A stretch of DNA of 64,000 nucleotides from Acidimicrobiia bacterium (GCA_041676705.1 JBAYRL010000001.1:372001-436000); one strand, 5' to 3'. Positions 1 to 9,279 are shown, counted from the stretch's first letter. Notes: generated by a model not told the origin, from the sequence alone. Made by a program: numbers and translations.

Positions 1-1
1 G

Positions 2-616
2 AGCACCTTGTTGGCCGCTCTAGCCGGTTTATTGCCGATCGATTTCGGTGAAATCCGTCTGGGTTCCCAAATATTTGACTCCCCGGAATCAAATATTTTC
101 CTTCGCAGCGTCGACCGGCGAGTGGGAGTGGTGTTCCAAGACCTATTGCTCTTTCCTCATCTCAGCGTGCTGGACAACATTGCCTTTGGGCTAAGAGCTC
201 GTGGGGTGCCTAAAGCGGTGGCGCGCGCTCAGGCTCAGCGATGGGCTGAGGAATTTGGAGTGGGCGAGCTGATTGGCGCTAAGGCCACTGCGCTCTCGGG
301 TGGCCAAGCCCAAAGGGTAGCCCTCGCCCGAGCTTTAGCTGTTGAACCAACCTTGCTATTGCTAGATGAGCCGCTATCGGCGTTGGATGTTGAAAGCGCG
401 GCTGCTGTGCTGGTGCAGCTGAACGAGAATCTAATCAGCTCGGGTACGGTGGGAGTATTGGTCACCCACGATCCGCAAGAGGCCTACTTGTTAGCCGAAA
501 CTATGTACATTATTGAATCGGGTCGGATCACCCAACATGGTGCACCGAAAGATGTATTTACCCACCCGGCAACCGCCTATGTTCGAGCCGCGAGTGAAAA
601 GGTTAGGGCGCTGTGA
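2..616 (+). CDS. ABC transporter ATP-binding protein, ModC-like (5' end outside window)
   Basis: Cytoplasmic ATPase subunit of an importer, most like the molybdate/tungstate ModC group. The reading frame is already open at base 2 with Ser-Thr-Leu-Leu, the end of a Walker A loop, so the true start lies upstream of the window. Visible motifs are the Q-loop (VFQDLLLFPHLSV), the signature LSGGQAQRVALARAL, Walker B LLLLDEPLSALD and the switch histidine in VTHDPQEA. The protein ends shortly after the ATPase core, so it lacks the C-terminal TOBE domain of classical ModC. Its stop overlaps the oxyR start by 4 bases, suggesting co-transcription. Substrate is inferred from similarity only; another anion or sugar importer is possible. 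Confidence 0.85.
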   Translation, partial: STLLAALAGLLPIDFGEIRLGSQIFDSPESNIFLRSVDRRVGVVFQDLLLFPHLSVLDNIAFGLRARGVPKAVARAQAQRWAEEFGVGELIGAKATALSGGQAQRVALARALAVEPTLLLLDEPLSALDVESAAAVLVQLNENLISSGTVGVLVTHDPQEAYLLAETMYIIESGRITQHGAPKDVFTHPATAYVRAASEKVRAL

Positions 617-1536
617 ATCTGCGTGACTTTGAATATCTAGTAGCGCTAGCTGAGTACCGTCACTTTGGCCGAGCCGCCGATGCTTGTTACGTCTCGCAGC
701 CTACGCTTTCAACACAGATCAAAAAGCTTGAAGCCGAGCTCGGTGTAGAGCTTTTTGAGCGTACGCCCAGACGTCTCGGTCTGACCCCCGCTGGGCAGAA
801 GGTGTTGGAGCGAGCACAGATCATTCTGGCGGAAACGAACAACATCCGAAGCATTGCTTTAAACGCCCAAGATCCCGAATCTGGTGTTTTTCGCCTTGGA
901 ATTTTCCCAACCTTGGGCCCCTATTTACTGCCCCATGTGGTTCCGGCGCTGCACGAGCGTTTTCCGAATCTGGAACTCTTGTTGGTGGAAGAAAAAACCG
1001 AGGAGCTGCTGTCACGGCTCGAAAACGGCGATTTGGAAGCGATCATAGTTGCATTGCCCATAGCCAACTATGAAACCTTGGAACGTCGATATCTTTTCAC
1101 TGAAGATTTTGTACTGGCAGTCAACAAGTCGCATCCATTGGCCGAAGGCGACAGCCTGCTAAACCCTTCGATCTTGAATCAAGAGGTGCTGCTGCTTCTA
1201 GAAGAGGGGCATTGTTTGCGAGACCAAGCCTTAGAAGTGTGTAGTCTCACCGGGGCTACTGAACGCACCGGATTTCGGGCGACCAGCTTAGAAACACTTC
1301 GCCAAATGGTGGTGGCTAATGTTGGTATCACCTTGATGCCTCGTCTGGCGGTAAGTTCGCCCAGCACGGCGTCAGATCAAGTGAGGTTACGTAACTTTGC
1401 CGATCCGGTCCCTCACCGCAATCTGGCTTTGTTATGGCGGCCAACCAGCATATTTAGCCCCCTAATGAGCGAAATTGGCGATCTCATTGCCAAGTTGCCT
1501 GATGGTCTGGTTCGTTATGCACCGCCAGCGCTTTAA
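613..1536 (+). CDS. oxyR: OxyR-type LysR peroxide sensor
   Basis: LysR-family transcription factor that senses H2O2 by disulfide formation and activates antioxidant genes. Residues 1-60 form the winged helix-turn-helix (FGRAADACYVSQPTLSTQIK). The remainder is the periplasmic-binding-protein-like sensor domain. Two cysteines at residues 201 and 210 sit in GHCLRDQALEVC, the same spacing and context as the C199/C208 redox pair of E. coli OxyR, so this is a true OxyR and not a generic LysR. It starts with GTG, overlapping the upstream ATPase stop by 4 bases. The likely target ahpC-ahpF lies about 35 kb away in this window, preceded by an OxyR-like box. OxyR is more often adjacent to ahpC in actinobacteria. 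Confidence 0.93.
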   Translation: MNLRDFEYLVALAEYRHFGRAADACYVSQPTLSTQIKKLEAELGVELFERTPRRLGLTPAGQKVLERAQIILAETNNIRSIALNAQDPESGVFRLGIFPTLGPYLLPHVVPALHERFPNLELLLVEEKTEELLSRLENGDLEAIIVALPIANYETLERRYLFTEDFVLAVNKSHPLAEGDSLLNPSILNQEVLLLLEEGHCLRDQALEVCSLTGATERTGFRATSLETLRQMVVANVGITLMPRLAVSSPSTASDQVRLRNFADPVPHRNLALLWRPTSIFSPLMSEIGDLIAKLPDGLVRYAPPAL

Positions 1537-1558
1537 TAACGTATAGTCGGCAAGATTA

Positions 1559-1909
1559 TTAATACATACCATCTTTAGGATCGTGGCGGGTAATACCTAG
1601 AGGTTTAGCGCCCTCATCTATTACGGTGCCTTCTTCAGGCATGGCTCCCGCCATATAGGTAGCGCGGCCCAACATGTTGGAAGCTGGCGGCGACATAATC
1701 ACGTGTAGTATCAAAGCCAAGATAATACTGGTCAGATAATTCACGCTTTTCATCTCAATTGCCGCCCCAATTAACATTAATGCAATGCCAAAGGTAGATG
1801 CCTTGGCTAGGGCATGCATACGAGCTAAAACTTCAGGAAAACGAACCGCGCCAACCGCCGAAAGCAAGATAAAAGCGGAACCGGTAAGCATTAGTAATTG
1901 TCCGATCAT
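1559..1909 (-). CDS. mrpG: Mrp Na+/H+ antiporter subunit G
   Basis: Small membrane subunit (116 aa) of the hetero-oligomeric Mrp/Mnh cation-proton antiporter. Three hydrophobic segments span roughly residues 2-20, 35-55 and 60-80, with the family motif RFPEVLARMHALAKASTFG in the first loop. It is the last gene of the operon mrpAB-C-D-E-F-G, overlapping mrpF by 4 bases. It converges on oxyR with 22 bases between the stops. The cytoplasmic tail after residue 85 is hydrophilic. Confidence 0.92.
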   Translation of the reverse strand: MIGQLLMLTGSAFILLSAVGAVRFPEVLARMHALAKASTFGIALMLIGAAIEMKSVNYLTSIILALILHVIMSPPASNMLGRATYMAGAMPEEGTVIDEGAKPLGITRHDPKDGMY

Positions 1910-2160
1910 TTCCTGGTCAAACCTTCTATATATCTAGCGATCATACCGTTACTAATGGGGCCGACCAGGGCCAGAGCGATCAAGGCCGGAAGGAAGGCAC
2001 CGGATCCAGTATTGACAGCTGTAGCGGCGATACTGCCCATGCCAACCAGTAGCAGACCGTTTAAGCCTAAGACCCGGTCAGCAATGGTCGGGCCTTTTAC
2101 CAACCGAAAAATAAACAATACAGCCGCGGTTAAACACATAACATAGATTGCAGCAATCAT
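1906..2160 (-). CDS. mrpF: Mrp Na+/H+ antiporter subunit F
   Basis: 84-residue membrane protein with three transmembrane helices. The conserved MrpF stretch FRLVKGPTIADRVLGLN follows the first helix. It is needed for assembly of the Mrp cation/proton antiporter at the cytoplasmic membrane. Start and stop overlap mrpE and mrpG by 4 bases each, so translation is probably coupled through the operon. Confidence 0.92.
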   Translation of the reverse strand: MIAAIYVMCLTAAVLFIFRLVKGPTIADRVLGLNGLLLVGMGSIAATAVNTGSGAFLPALIALALVGPISNGMIARYIEGLTRK

Positions 2161-2675
2161 TCAGCCACCTCGCCATAACTCAATCTATTTGGTGTTCGAA
2201 CGGGCTCTCCCAGGAATCCAACAACAAAGTGTTCGATACGAGCAATCGAGTTATAAGCACTTTGAGGGTCGGTCAAAGGCAAGAAGTGGACATAGATAAC
2301 ACCGTCGATCGCCTCAACGGTCATCGTGCCCGGAGTCAATGCGATAATGTTAGATATTAGAGTAACAGTCCAAGGCGATGGCGACCGTACTTTATAGGCC
2401 AAGACTCCCGTCCGAATATCTGCTTTTGGGTTCAATATTATTCGGGCCATTAATATATTAGCGGTAACTAATTGAACCGCTATGTATCCTAACAACTTGG
2501 CGAGGCCTATTAGAGTAATTCGGCGGCCGACTTCAGCCGGAGGCCCCAAAGGCACGGCAAAGAGCAACGCCGTGGCCAAAAGTGATCCTGAAATTACGTT
2601 GGCCCACGACACATCTCCCCAAGCCAAGATCCAAAGCGTGATTAGCATCACGAATCGTGCGGCATTGCCCCTCAT
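2157..2675 (-). CDS. mrpE: Mrp Na+/H+ antiporter subunit E
   Basis: 172-residue MnhE/MrpE-family protein. Two to three hydrophobic helices occupy the first half. The second half is the conserved soluble part, recognisable by LTPGTMTVEAIDGVIYVHFL. It contributes to the Mrp monovalent cation/proton antiporter complex. It lies between mrpD and mrpF with 4-base overlaps on both sides. Confidence 0.92.
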   Translation of the reverse strand: MRGNAARFVMLITLWILAWGDVSWANVISGSLLATALLFAVPLGPPAEVGRRITLIGLAKLLGYIAVQLVTANILMARIILNPKADIRTGVLAYKVRSPSPWTVTLISNIIALTPGTMTVEAIDGVIYVHFLPLTDPQSAYNSIARIEHFVVGFLGEPVRTPNRLSYGEVAE

Positions 2676-4171
2676 CCCAAGACCGCCTGAATGTAAGCAG
2701 ATTGATTTAGTATCTCAATAGACGCCCGTTCTGCTAAAGAATATAAAGGCGCCGCATACAGCGATACCGCCAAGCTGCACGCCACTAAGGCCATGGTGGG
2801 AAGCATCATTAAGGCCGGTCCACCGATTGCCCCATTTGTAATTCTTGTATCAGAAGGCTGATCGTCGCTTCGCTCGGCCGGATGCCAGAAGACGCCCGCC
2901 CAGATTCTGGTCATCGAAAACAGGGTTAGGAAGCTAGCGATAAGGCTGATGGCCACCACCAGCCACGCCTGGGCGGACATGCCAGCCTCTACCAGCGATA
3001 ATTTGGCTACAAAGCCGGACAGTGGCGGAATTCCTGCCAAGCTCATAGCAGGTATAAAAAATAGCACGGCCAGGGTGGGTGCGGTTCTTACCATCCCACC
3101 AACCTGGCTTAGTCGTCCTGAACCACCGATGTGTTCAATCAATCCGGCCACTAGGAACAACGTGGTTTTGGCGATGATGTGGTGGATTATGTAGAAAATG
3201 GCACCCGCTAGGCCGGCCACAGTAAAGAATCCGAGCCCCATCATCATGAACCCAATATGGCTGATGATGTTGAACGAGAGAATTCGCTTTACGTCGTCTT
3301 GTGCAATGGCACCTAGAACACCTACCACCATAGTGAAACAGGCAATGACCAGAATTAGGGTGCCGTAGCGTTGGGCTTCGGGGAAGAACAGGGTTTGGGT
3401 TCGAATAAGGGCATAGGCACCCACCTTGGTGAGTAGACCAGCAAAGACGGCCGTAATCGGCGAAGGTGCAATTGGGTAGCTGTCAGGTAACCAGAAAAAC
3501 AAGGGAAATAGCGCTGCTTTAATACCAAAAACGATCAACAACAACACCGCGAAGGCCCCGATAGTCGGACCCGGAAGTTGCGGGATTTTAACGGCCAAGT
3601 CGGCCAAGTTGACCGTGCCAGTGGCTGAATATATGAAGGCAATTGCGGTAACGAAGAGCGAGGACGCCACCAAGCTAATGACGATATAGGTCATGCCAGA
3701 ACGTATTTGTTCGCGTTTTCCGCCGAGTGTTAGAAGCACGTAGCTGGCCGTTAACATCATTTCGAAGGACACGAAAAGGTTGAAAAGGTCACCGGTGATA
3801 AACGCACCTGACACCCCGGCAGCTAACACCAAATAGGCCGACTGGAACCCCACATGGTTTCTTTCGGCCCCAGGCTCACCAATGGCGTAAATAAGAACAC
3901 TGGTCAGCATAAGAGCTGCCAGAACCAACAAAATAGCTGCTAGTCGATCCACCACCAATGTGATTCCCATTGGTGCCAGCCAGCCACCGGCATGGGCTAC
4001 AAGGGTGCCGTTGGTGTCGACTTCACGCAGAATGACAACCGAAATTACGGTTACTGCTAACAGCGTGGAAACAGCAATGACACGTTGCGCGCTTCGGTAG
4101 CGACCTACCAGCACACACAGCGCGGCGCTGATAACAGGCAGCACTACCGGAAGCGGTACCAGGGCGTTCAT
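2672..4171 (-). CDS. mrpD: Mrp Na+/H+ antiporter subunit D
   Basis: 499-residue polytopic membrane protein of the proton-pumping NADH dehydrogenase ND2/ND4/ND5 superfamily, with about 14 helices. The proton-antiporter core is visible around residues 120-320: SFEMMLTASYVLL, the KAALFPLFFWLPDSY segment with the conserved lysine and the HHIIAKTTLF histidine region. It pairs with MrpA as one of the two ion-translocating subunits. Overlaps with mrpC and mrpE are 4 bases. A stand-alone complex I subunit is excluded by the surrounding mrp genes. Confidence 0.94.
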   Translation of the reverse strand: MNALVPLPVVLPVISAALCVLVGRYRSAQRVIAVSTLLAVTVISVVILREVDTNGTLVAHAGGWLAPMGITLVVDRLAAILLVLAALMLTSVLIYAIGEPGAERNHVGFQSAYLVLAAGVSGAFITGDLFNLFVSFEMMLTASYVLLTLGGKREQIRSGMTYIVISLVASSLFVTAIAFIYSATGTVNLADLAVKIPQLPGPTIGAFAVLLLIVFGIKAALFPLFFWLPDSYPIAPSPITAVFAGLLTKVGAYALIRTQTLFFPEAQRYGTLILVIACFTMVVGVLGAIAQDDVKRILSFNIISHIGFMMMGLGFFTVAGLAGAIFYIIHHIIAKTTLFLVAGLIEHIGGSGRLSQVGGMVRTAPTLAVLFFIPAMSLAGIPPLSGFVAKLSLVEAGMSAQAWLVVAISLIASFLTLFSMTRIWAGVFWHPAERSDDQPSDTRITNGAIGGPALMMLPTMALVACSLAVSLYAAPLYSLAERASIEILNQSAYIQAVLG

Positions 4172-4581
4172 TGGGCTTCCTCGTCATCAAGGGCCGCCAA
4201 CCATTTCTCCTGGTCAGTCGTAGTCTTTTCAGCTGCTATTCGGTTGGCAATAGCACGATCACCAATGTCGTCTTCCACCTGGTCGTCGTTGGTTAAAATC
4301 CAGCTTCGATAGGCCATCGCCAACAATAGAGCCGTCACCGCGAAGGTAATTACGATGGCTGTCAGAGCCAATGCTTGGGGCACCGGATCGCTGAAGATTT
4401 TTTCTTTCTCGGGACCAAGAATCGGAGGATGGCCACGTCGACCCGAGGTAACCAACAAGGTATTGGCACCATGGGTGATAAGGCCCAAACCTATGATGAT
4501 TCGGCTGAGTCGCCGTTGCAGAACCAAATAGGTACCAACGGTGAAGAGCAAGGCGGCAGTGGCAGCCAAAAGCACGGTCAT
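4168..4581 (-). CDS. mrpC: Mrp Na+/H+ antiporter subunit C (NuoK-like)
   Basis: 137-residue homolog of complex I subunit NuoK, with three helices. Family signatures are the GLGLITHGANTLLV segment near residue 32 and DPVPQALALTAIVI near residue 66, followed by AVTALLLAMAYR. The tail after residue 95 is unusually long, hydrophilic and acidic for this subunit and faces the cytoplasm by inference. Four-base overlaps join it to mrpAB and mrpD. Confidence 0.93.
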   Translation of the reverse strand: MTVLLAATAALLFTVGTYLVLQRRLSRIIIGLGLITHGANTLLVTSGRRGHPPILGPEKEKIFSDPVPQALALTAIVITFAVTALLLAMAYRSWILTNDDQVEDDIGDRAIANRIAAEKTTTDQEKWLAALDDEEAQ

Positions 4582-7364
4582 ACGCTAACTTCCAGTTCCT
4601 CAAGGGCTGGATCGTTGTCGGGATCTTCCCCGAAGGCCTCAAAGACCATCAGCACCATGCCAATTACGGTGAGATAGACACCCACGTCAAAGGCCAAGGC
4701 CGTGCTCAAATGCATGGTTCCCACGATTGGTAGGTGTTGGCTAAATTGGCTTACATACAGAACTGGTTTGCCCCATAGCAGTGGGGCCACGGTGGTTACG
4801 CCTGCTAAAAGTAGACCTAAGCCGAGCACCGACCAAGGTTTGAACTTGTTGTAACTGCGTACCTCATGCATGCCACCAGCCACATAGCGGATGGTTATGG
4901 CTGAACCGGCCAATAGACCGCCCACAAATCCCCCGCCTGGTTGGTTATGGCCTGAAAACAGCAGCCAAAGTGACGTCAAGATCACGGCGTGAATGACGAG
5001 CCGTACCGAAACATCGACGAATACGATCCGCGTCATAGCACCGCTTCGCGTGTTATCGACCGCCTGGCGAGGTCGACGTCCAGCGCGAGCAATCGCCACG
5101 GCACCGATAGACGCCGCCACTAAGACCGTTGTCTCCCCCATAGTGTCGAGACCACGGAAATCGACCAGGATCACGTTCACAATGTTGCGCCCATGGCCAT
5201 CGGGTAAGGAGCGGGCCACGATGTCATCAGACACCGACGAACCAAGAGAACCGTCGGCGGCAACAAGAGCGAAAGCAAAAACTGTTATGCCGACGATCCC
5301 AGCGATTGTGGCTCTAGTAACCCGGTGACGGTTGGTTAATTCTCGCTCGAAACGAGCCGGAAGACGGCGCAACACCAAAACAAAGGCCAGGGTTGAGAGG
5401 GTTTCGATTGTGACCTGGGTTAGGGCCAAATCGGGCGCCCCGTAATAGACAAATAAGGCGGCCATCGAATAACCAGCTGTTCCCAAGAACAAGGCAGCCG
5501 AAAAACGGTGCGGCACCAAAAGCGCCCCCAAAGCCGCCACCACTAGAGCGGCCGCGATTGGGACTTCAGCCCAATGAAACCACGGTGGCAAGCTGATATC
5601 GAAGAGTCCGTTCAACAAAACTACGGCTGGGGCGATAGCCACGGTGGTTAGTATCACGCCGGCATAGACGGGCAGCGAACCGCTTTGCACGATACGGGTA
5701 AGTTGTTTCGAGCCGTTAAGGAGCCCGTTTAGCGCTTTGGCATAAACACTTCGGCCGGTCGGAATGGCGTGTCCTAGTCGCAAGACTGGTTGTACCTGGG
5801 CATCGAATACAAACAGCAGCACGCCCCCTAAGAATGTGATCAGGGTTAGGGCCACGGGGAGGTTCCAACCATGCCAAATGGCCAGCTTCACGGGTTCAAG
5901 TTCCGGCCACCAGCCAGGAACTGCAACTTGCCCCAATCGATTTAAGACCCCCGGTACCAGACCAAAGATAAGAGTCAAGGTGCTCAACACCAGGGGGGGC
6001 CCAAGCAGCGATGCCGGAATTGCTTGGTTGTAGCTATCGGTGTTGCTGCGATGTGGGGCTACGAAAGTTCCCCACCAGAATCGAACTGCATAGGCCAGAG
6101 TCAGCATTGAGCCTGCTACCAAACCAACTAGTACTAGACCTTGGTAAGCCAAGCCAGAATCGGCAATAGCGGTGAATGCAGTTTCTTTGGCGATGAAACC
6201 AAAGACCAAAGGCAGACCAGCCATCGAAGCAGCACTTATGGCGGTTACCACCGAAAGAACACGCCAGCGAGGACCAAGCGCGGGCAGCTCGCGCAGGTCT
6301 CTGGTTCCCAATTGGTGATCAAGAATGCCCACCACCATAAATAAGGTTGCTTTGAATAGGGCGTGGGAACCCAGTAGCAGCCAACCAGCTAGATGGGCTT
6401 CGGGAATTCCAGCACCGAAAAGTGCCATCATAAAACCAAGTTGGCTAACGGTGCTGAATGCTAAGAGCTGCTTAAGGTCGTGTTGGCGAAGCGCTCGCAG
6501 TCCACCAAGAATCATGGTGGTTAGCCCCACAGCCACAATTAAAGGGCGCCACAGCCCCACTACCACCAAAATTGGTGCCAGCCGAGCCACCAGGTAGACC
6601 CCAGCTTTAACCATGGTGGCTGAATGCAGGTAGGCACTAACTGGCGTTGGTGCCGCCATCGCTCCTGGTAGCCAGGAATGGAACGGGTACTGGGCTGACT
6701 TGGTGAAGGCACCCAACAAAATTAGCAATGCTGCCACGCTGGTAGTGGTGCTTAGCGGAACCGATGTCGCCATAAGTTCACTGATGCGGTATGTGCCCGC
6801 GCTCTGGCCTAACAACACAAACCCGCCCAACATGGCTAAACCACCAGCTCCGGTGATCAAGATGGCATATAAGGCCGCCGTTCGGGCTTCTGGATCGGAA
6901 TGCTTGTTACCGATGAGCAGGTATGATGTGACAGAGGTCAGTTCCCAGCACATGTATAAAAACAGCAGGTGGTCGGCCTGTACAACCCCAACCATGGCCC
7001 CACCAAAGAGGGTGAAGAGTCCGGCTAAACGACCAATGTCTTGGCCGTTGGAATCGAAATAGCGGTAGCCATAAAGCATGACCGCTAACCCAATACCGGC
7101 AATGATTATGGTCATTGTGGCGCTCAGACCATCTAAAGCCAAATCAAAACTAAGACCTAGTTGCGGTACCCACGATACGGATTGGGTTTGGCCGAGACCA
7201 TCTAGGACTTTACCCAGCTTCGAAGCTACGTAAATTAGCGATACCACCATGGGAAGCGTGGCAATTAGCATTCCATGGTGATTAATTTTGGTATTGGCGG
7301 CTATGAGGCCCAAACCGACTACAGCAAATATAACCAGAACTAGAAGCACGTTCAGCGCCACCAA
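4578..7364 (-). CDS. mrpA: Mrp Na+/H+ antiporter, fused subunits A and B
   Basis: First and largest subunit of the Mrp antiporter operon (928 aa). Residues 1-500 form the ND5-like proton channel (WELTSVTSYLLIG, KSAQYPFHSWLPGAMAAPTPV, LHSATMVKAGVYL). Residues about 590-700 contain the extra C-terminal helices with YYGAPDLALTQVTIETLS, which is the DUF4040/MbhD region. From about residue 785 comes a complete MrpB domain, recognised by SGHNQPGGGFVGGLLAG. MrpA and MrpB are separate genes in Bacillus but fused here. No ATG fits: the first usable codons are TTG at 7364 or GTG at 7361, because an in-frame stop sits about 40 bases upstream. A 23-codon ORF overlaps this start. Confidence 0.93.
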   Translation of the reverse strand: MVALNVLLVLVIFAVVGLGLIAANTKINHHGMLIATLPMVVSLIYVASKLGKVLDGLGQTQSVSWVPQLGLSFDLALDGLSATMTIIIAGIGLAVMLYGYRYFDSNGQDIGRLAGLFTLFGGAMVGVVQADHLLFLYMCWELTSVTSYLLIGNKHSDPEARTAALYAILITGAGGLAMLGGFVLLGQSAGTYRISELMATSVPLSTTTSVAALLILLGAFTKSAQYPFHSWLPGAMAAPTPVSAYLHSATMVKAGVYLVARLAPILVVVGLWRPLIVAVGLTTMILGGLRALRQHDLKQLLAFSTVSQLGFMMALFGAGIPEAHLAGWLLLGSHALFKATLFMVVGILDHQLGTRDLRELPALGPRWRVLSVVTAISAASMAGLPLVFGFIAKETAFTAIADSGLAYQGLVLVGLVAGSMLTLAYAVRFWWGTFVAPHRSNTDSYNQAIPASLLGPPLVLSTLTLIFGLVPGVLNRLGQVAVPGWWPELEPVKLAIWHGWNLPVALTLITFLGGVLLFVFDAQVQPVLRLGHAIPTGRSVYAKALNGLLNGSKQLTRIVQSGSLPVYAGVILTTVAIAPAVVLLNGLFDISLPPWFHWAEVPIAAALVVAALGALLVPHRFSAALFLGTAGYSMAALFVYYGAPDLALTQVTIETLSTLAFVLVLRRLPARFERELTNRHRVTRATIAGIVGITVFAFALVAADGSLGSSVSDDIVARSLPDGHGRNIVNVILVDFRGLDTMGETTVLVAASIGAVAIARAGRRPRQAVDNTRSGAMTRIVFVDVSVRLVIHAVILTSLWLLFSGHNQPGGGFVGGLLAGSAITIRYVAGGMHEVRSYNKFKPWSVLGLGLLLAGVTTVAPLLWGKPVLYVSQFSQHLPIVGTMHLSTALAFDVGVYLTVIGMVLMVFEAFGEDPDNDPALEELEVSV

Positions 7365-7423
7365 CGCTTCTGAATGTCGGTGGCGTCTTCGGTGGTGGTA
7401 CCGCTAGTTGGGGTATCTGCCAT
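7352..7423 (-). CDS. possible 23-residue leader ORF overlapping mrpA start
   Basis: A short ATG-initiated frame encodes 23 residues (MADTPTSGTTTEDATDIQKR and three more), with GGGGAA about 5 bases upstream of its ATG. It ends in TGA 10 bases inside mrpA. mrpA itself has only TTG or GTG as start and a weak ribosome-binding site, so translation of this leader could deliver ribosomes to mrpA. There is no homology to offer. The frame may be chance. Confidence 0.25.
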   Translation of the reverse strand: MADTPTSGTTTEDATDIQKRWWR

Positions 7424-7689
7424 TTGGTTCCCCAGTCGTGTAGGTGCTTGGCAGCACTGGCTGGTTGGAAGACATCTCAAATATAGTAAAACATGGCTCC
7501 AAAAGTCGTATGCGCAGCTCAACTTAGGCGCTCAAGTGAGCCTGAACGGCCACGCTAAGCAGTGCGCTCATGGGCTCTTTAGCTGGGAATAGGTGGCCTT
7601 GGTGGTTGGGCCAAGGAAGTAAACATCTATCATTGCCAGTGCAATAGGTGCATTCACCTACCCGGCGTTAAGCAGATTTGTGTTGGAAG

Positions 7690-8463
7690 ATGGTGATTCC
7701 CATCGATATAAGCCCGGCTGAGACCGTTGACGATTTTACTAGCCGTTTAGCTGCCGTTAAGGCACGAATTAAAGCTGCCCGTGAACGCTCGCCTTACGGC
7801 CAAAGCGTACGGCTTTTGGCGGTTAGTAAGACGGTGTCAATTAAACGTCTGCGGGCGGCCATAGAAGCTGGCATCGTCGATCTTGGTGAGAACAAGGTTC
7901 AAGAAATTGAACTTAAAGCGCCGCTGCTCGGTGCCGAAGGTGCCAAATTCACCATGATCGGGAACCTCCAAACCAACAAAGCTCGCACCGTGATCAAATA
8001 TGTTGACGAGCTACATTCGCTAGACCGCATTCGACTGGCCGAAGCCTTGCATAAACGGCTGATGGATGCCGGGAAAACACTCAGGGTGTACGTGCAGGTG
8101 AACACCTCTGGTGAGGCTTCAAAATATGGTTTAGCACCACATGAGGTCGCCGAGTTTCTTAAAGAACTGCCTCGCTTCCCTACTTTGAAGCCGGTGGGGT
8201 TTATGACTTTGGCTGTTTTTTCCTCAGATACGGCTGCCGTGAGGGAGTGTTTCGTTCGCTTACGTGAGGTTCGGGACGAAGCACGTGAAAGCTTGGCGGT
8301 GGCTGCCGAGATGAGCGAATTATCGATGGGGATGTCGGGTGATTTTGAGGTGGCAATTGAAGAAGGTGCCACGGTAGTTCGCGTGGGCCAAGCGATTTTC
8401 GGCAGTCGTGAAACCGCTGATAGTTACTATTGGCCCGCTTCGAACCCCGATTCCAAGGCTTAA
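7690..8463 (+). CDS. YggS/PLPBP-family pyridoxal phosphate-binding protein
   Basis: Single-domain PLP-binding protein (alanine racemase N-terminal fold, TIM barrel) involved in vitamin B6 and amino-acid homeostasis, with no firmly assigned catalytic reaction. The PLP lysine is in RLLAVSKTVS near residue 47. Other family landmarks are IDLGENKVQE, MIGNLQTNK, QVNTSGEASKYGL and ELSMGMSGDFEVAIEEG. The TTG at 7678 gives four extra residues. ATG at 7690 or GTG at 7693 is more plausible, but the purine stretch GGAAG lies unusually close. In many actinobacteria the gene neighbours sepF and ftsZ; here it stands alone. Confidence 0.88.
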   Translation: MVIPIDISPAETVDDFTSRLAAVKARIKAARERSPYGQSVRLLAVSKTVSIKRLRAAIEAGIVDLGENKVQEIELKAPLLGAEGAKFTMIGNLQTNKARTVIKYVDELHSLDRIRLAEALHKRLMDAGKTLRVYVQVNTSGEASKYGLAPHEVAEFLKELPRFPTLKPVGFMTLAVFSSDTAAVRECFVRLREVRDEARESLAVAAEMSELSMGMSGDFEVAIEEGATVVRVGQAIFGSRETADSYYWPASNPDSKA

Positions 8464-8466
8464 AAC

Positions 8467-9279
8467 CTACTGTTCAGGCAGTCGGATGGCTGCGATTTGG
8501 GTCGCCTGGGCCACCAGCTGGTTGCTTTGATCCCAAATTTCATAAACCTCATCCACAAAACCATCTTGAATTAGCTGGACCCGGAAACGGATTCGCAGAG
8601 GTCCTGGCACTGGAATCGCACGAATGTATGCGGTGAGATCAAGCGTTGGTACCCAGCCAGTTCGGACGATGCTAAAAGTGGCTGGGGGTAGAGAATCACA
8701 AGCATAAAGCAGCATGATCGGGTCGACTGCTAAATCATCATCAACCTCAAACCAAGCTCGGACTTCGCCTTGGCGCTCAGGTGGGATCGGCGTGTCATCG
8801 AAGCTAAAGGCGTACTGGGGATCGAAGATCACACGAGTGTTGCTTGGGGGTCGTTCGTTGTTGCCGGCAAAGCTCACACAATCTTCTATCGGCGCAATCT
8901 CCACTGGTTTTGTGGCGCCCCAAAATGGTTGCGTGTCGGCATTCAAATTGGCGAGGGTAAAGCGGGCTTCAACAAAGACTTTGTCGTCTTGAATTAATTT
9001 GGCGCTTACCTGGCTTGCCGATCGCCCAGATCGCGAAATTTCGGTCTGAATGGTGGCTTTACCAAGATCGGGTGAGAACAAATATTGCACGCCAGCTGAA
9101 ATGGGGTGCTGTTGCGTTGCACCACTAGCACGTGCCGCCTCTACCGCGGCTCGACCTAAGCAGGCCAGAAGATAGCCGCCATTAGGTTTGCCGCCACCAA
9201 TCGAATATTCAGGTTGAAGATTGACTAGATACTCGCCATCGCCAAGGGGCGTGATGGCAGTTGCGTCCGCGAAATCCAT
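8467..9279 (-). CDS. acyl-CoA thioesterase-fold protein (4HBT_3/TesB-like)
   Basis: 270-residue double hot-dog protein of the actinobacterial thioesterase family. The N-terminal hot-dog shows the GGGKPNGGYLLACLGRAA helix segment, equivalent to the NGGY helix of TesB-like enzymes. The C-terminal half holds the second hot-dog with YEIWDQSNQLVAQATQIAAI. It is predicted to hydrolyse acyl-CoA thioesters, with unknown substrate. It is convergent with the PLP protein gene, with only three bases between their stops. Another family member lies at 11243-12049, so two thioesterase-like genes flank the MarR/YceI/DsbA group. Confidence 0.8.
   Translation of the reverse strand: MDFADATAITPLGDGEYLVNLQPEYSIGGGKPNGGYLLACLGRAAVEAARASGATQQHPISAGVQYLFSPDLGKATIQTEISRSGRSASQVSAKLIQDDKVFVEARFTLANLNADTQPFWGATKPVEIAPIEDCVSFAGNNERPPSNTRVIFDPQYAFSFDDTPIPPERQGEVRAWFEVDDDLAVDPIMLLYACDSLPPATFSIVRTGWVPTLDLTAYIRAIPVPGPLRIRFRVQLIQDGFVDEVYEIWDQSNQLVAQATQIAAIRLPEQ

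Noticed and set aside
7593..7612. CCTTGG-N8-CCAAGG inverted repeat as terminator
   Set aside because: The stem is only 6 bp, no T-run follows on either strand, and it lies between divergent genes where no terminator is expected.
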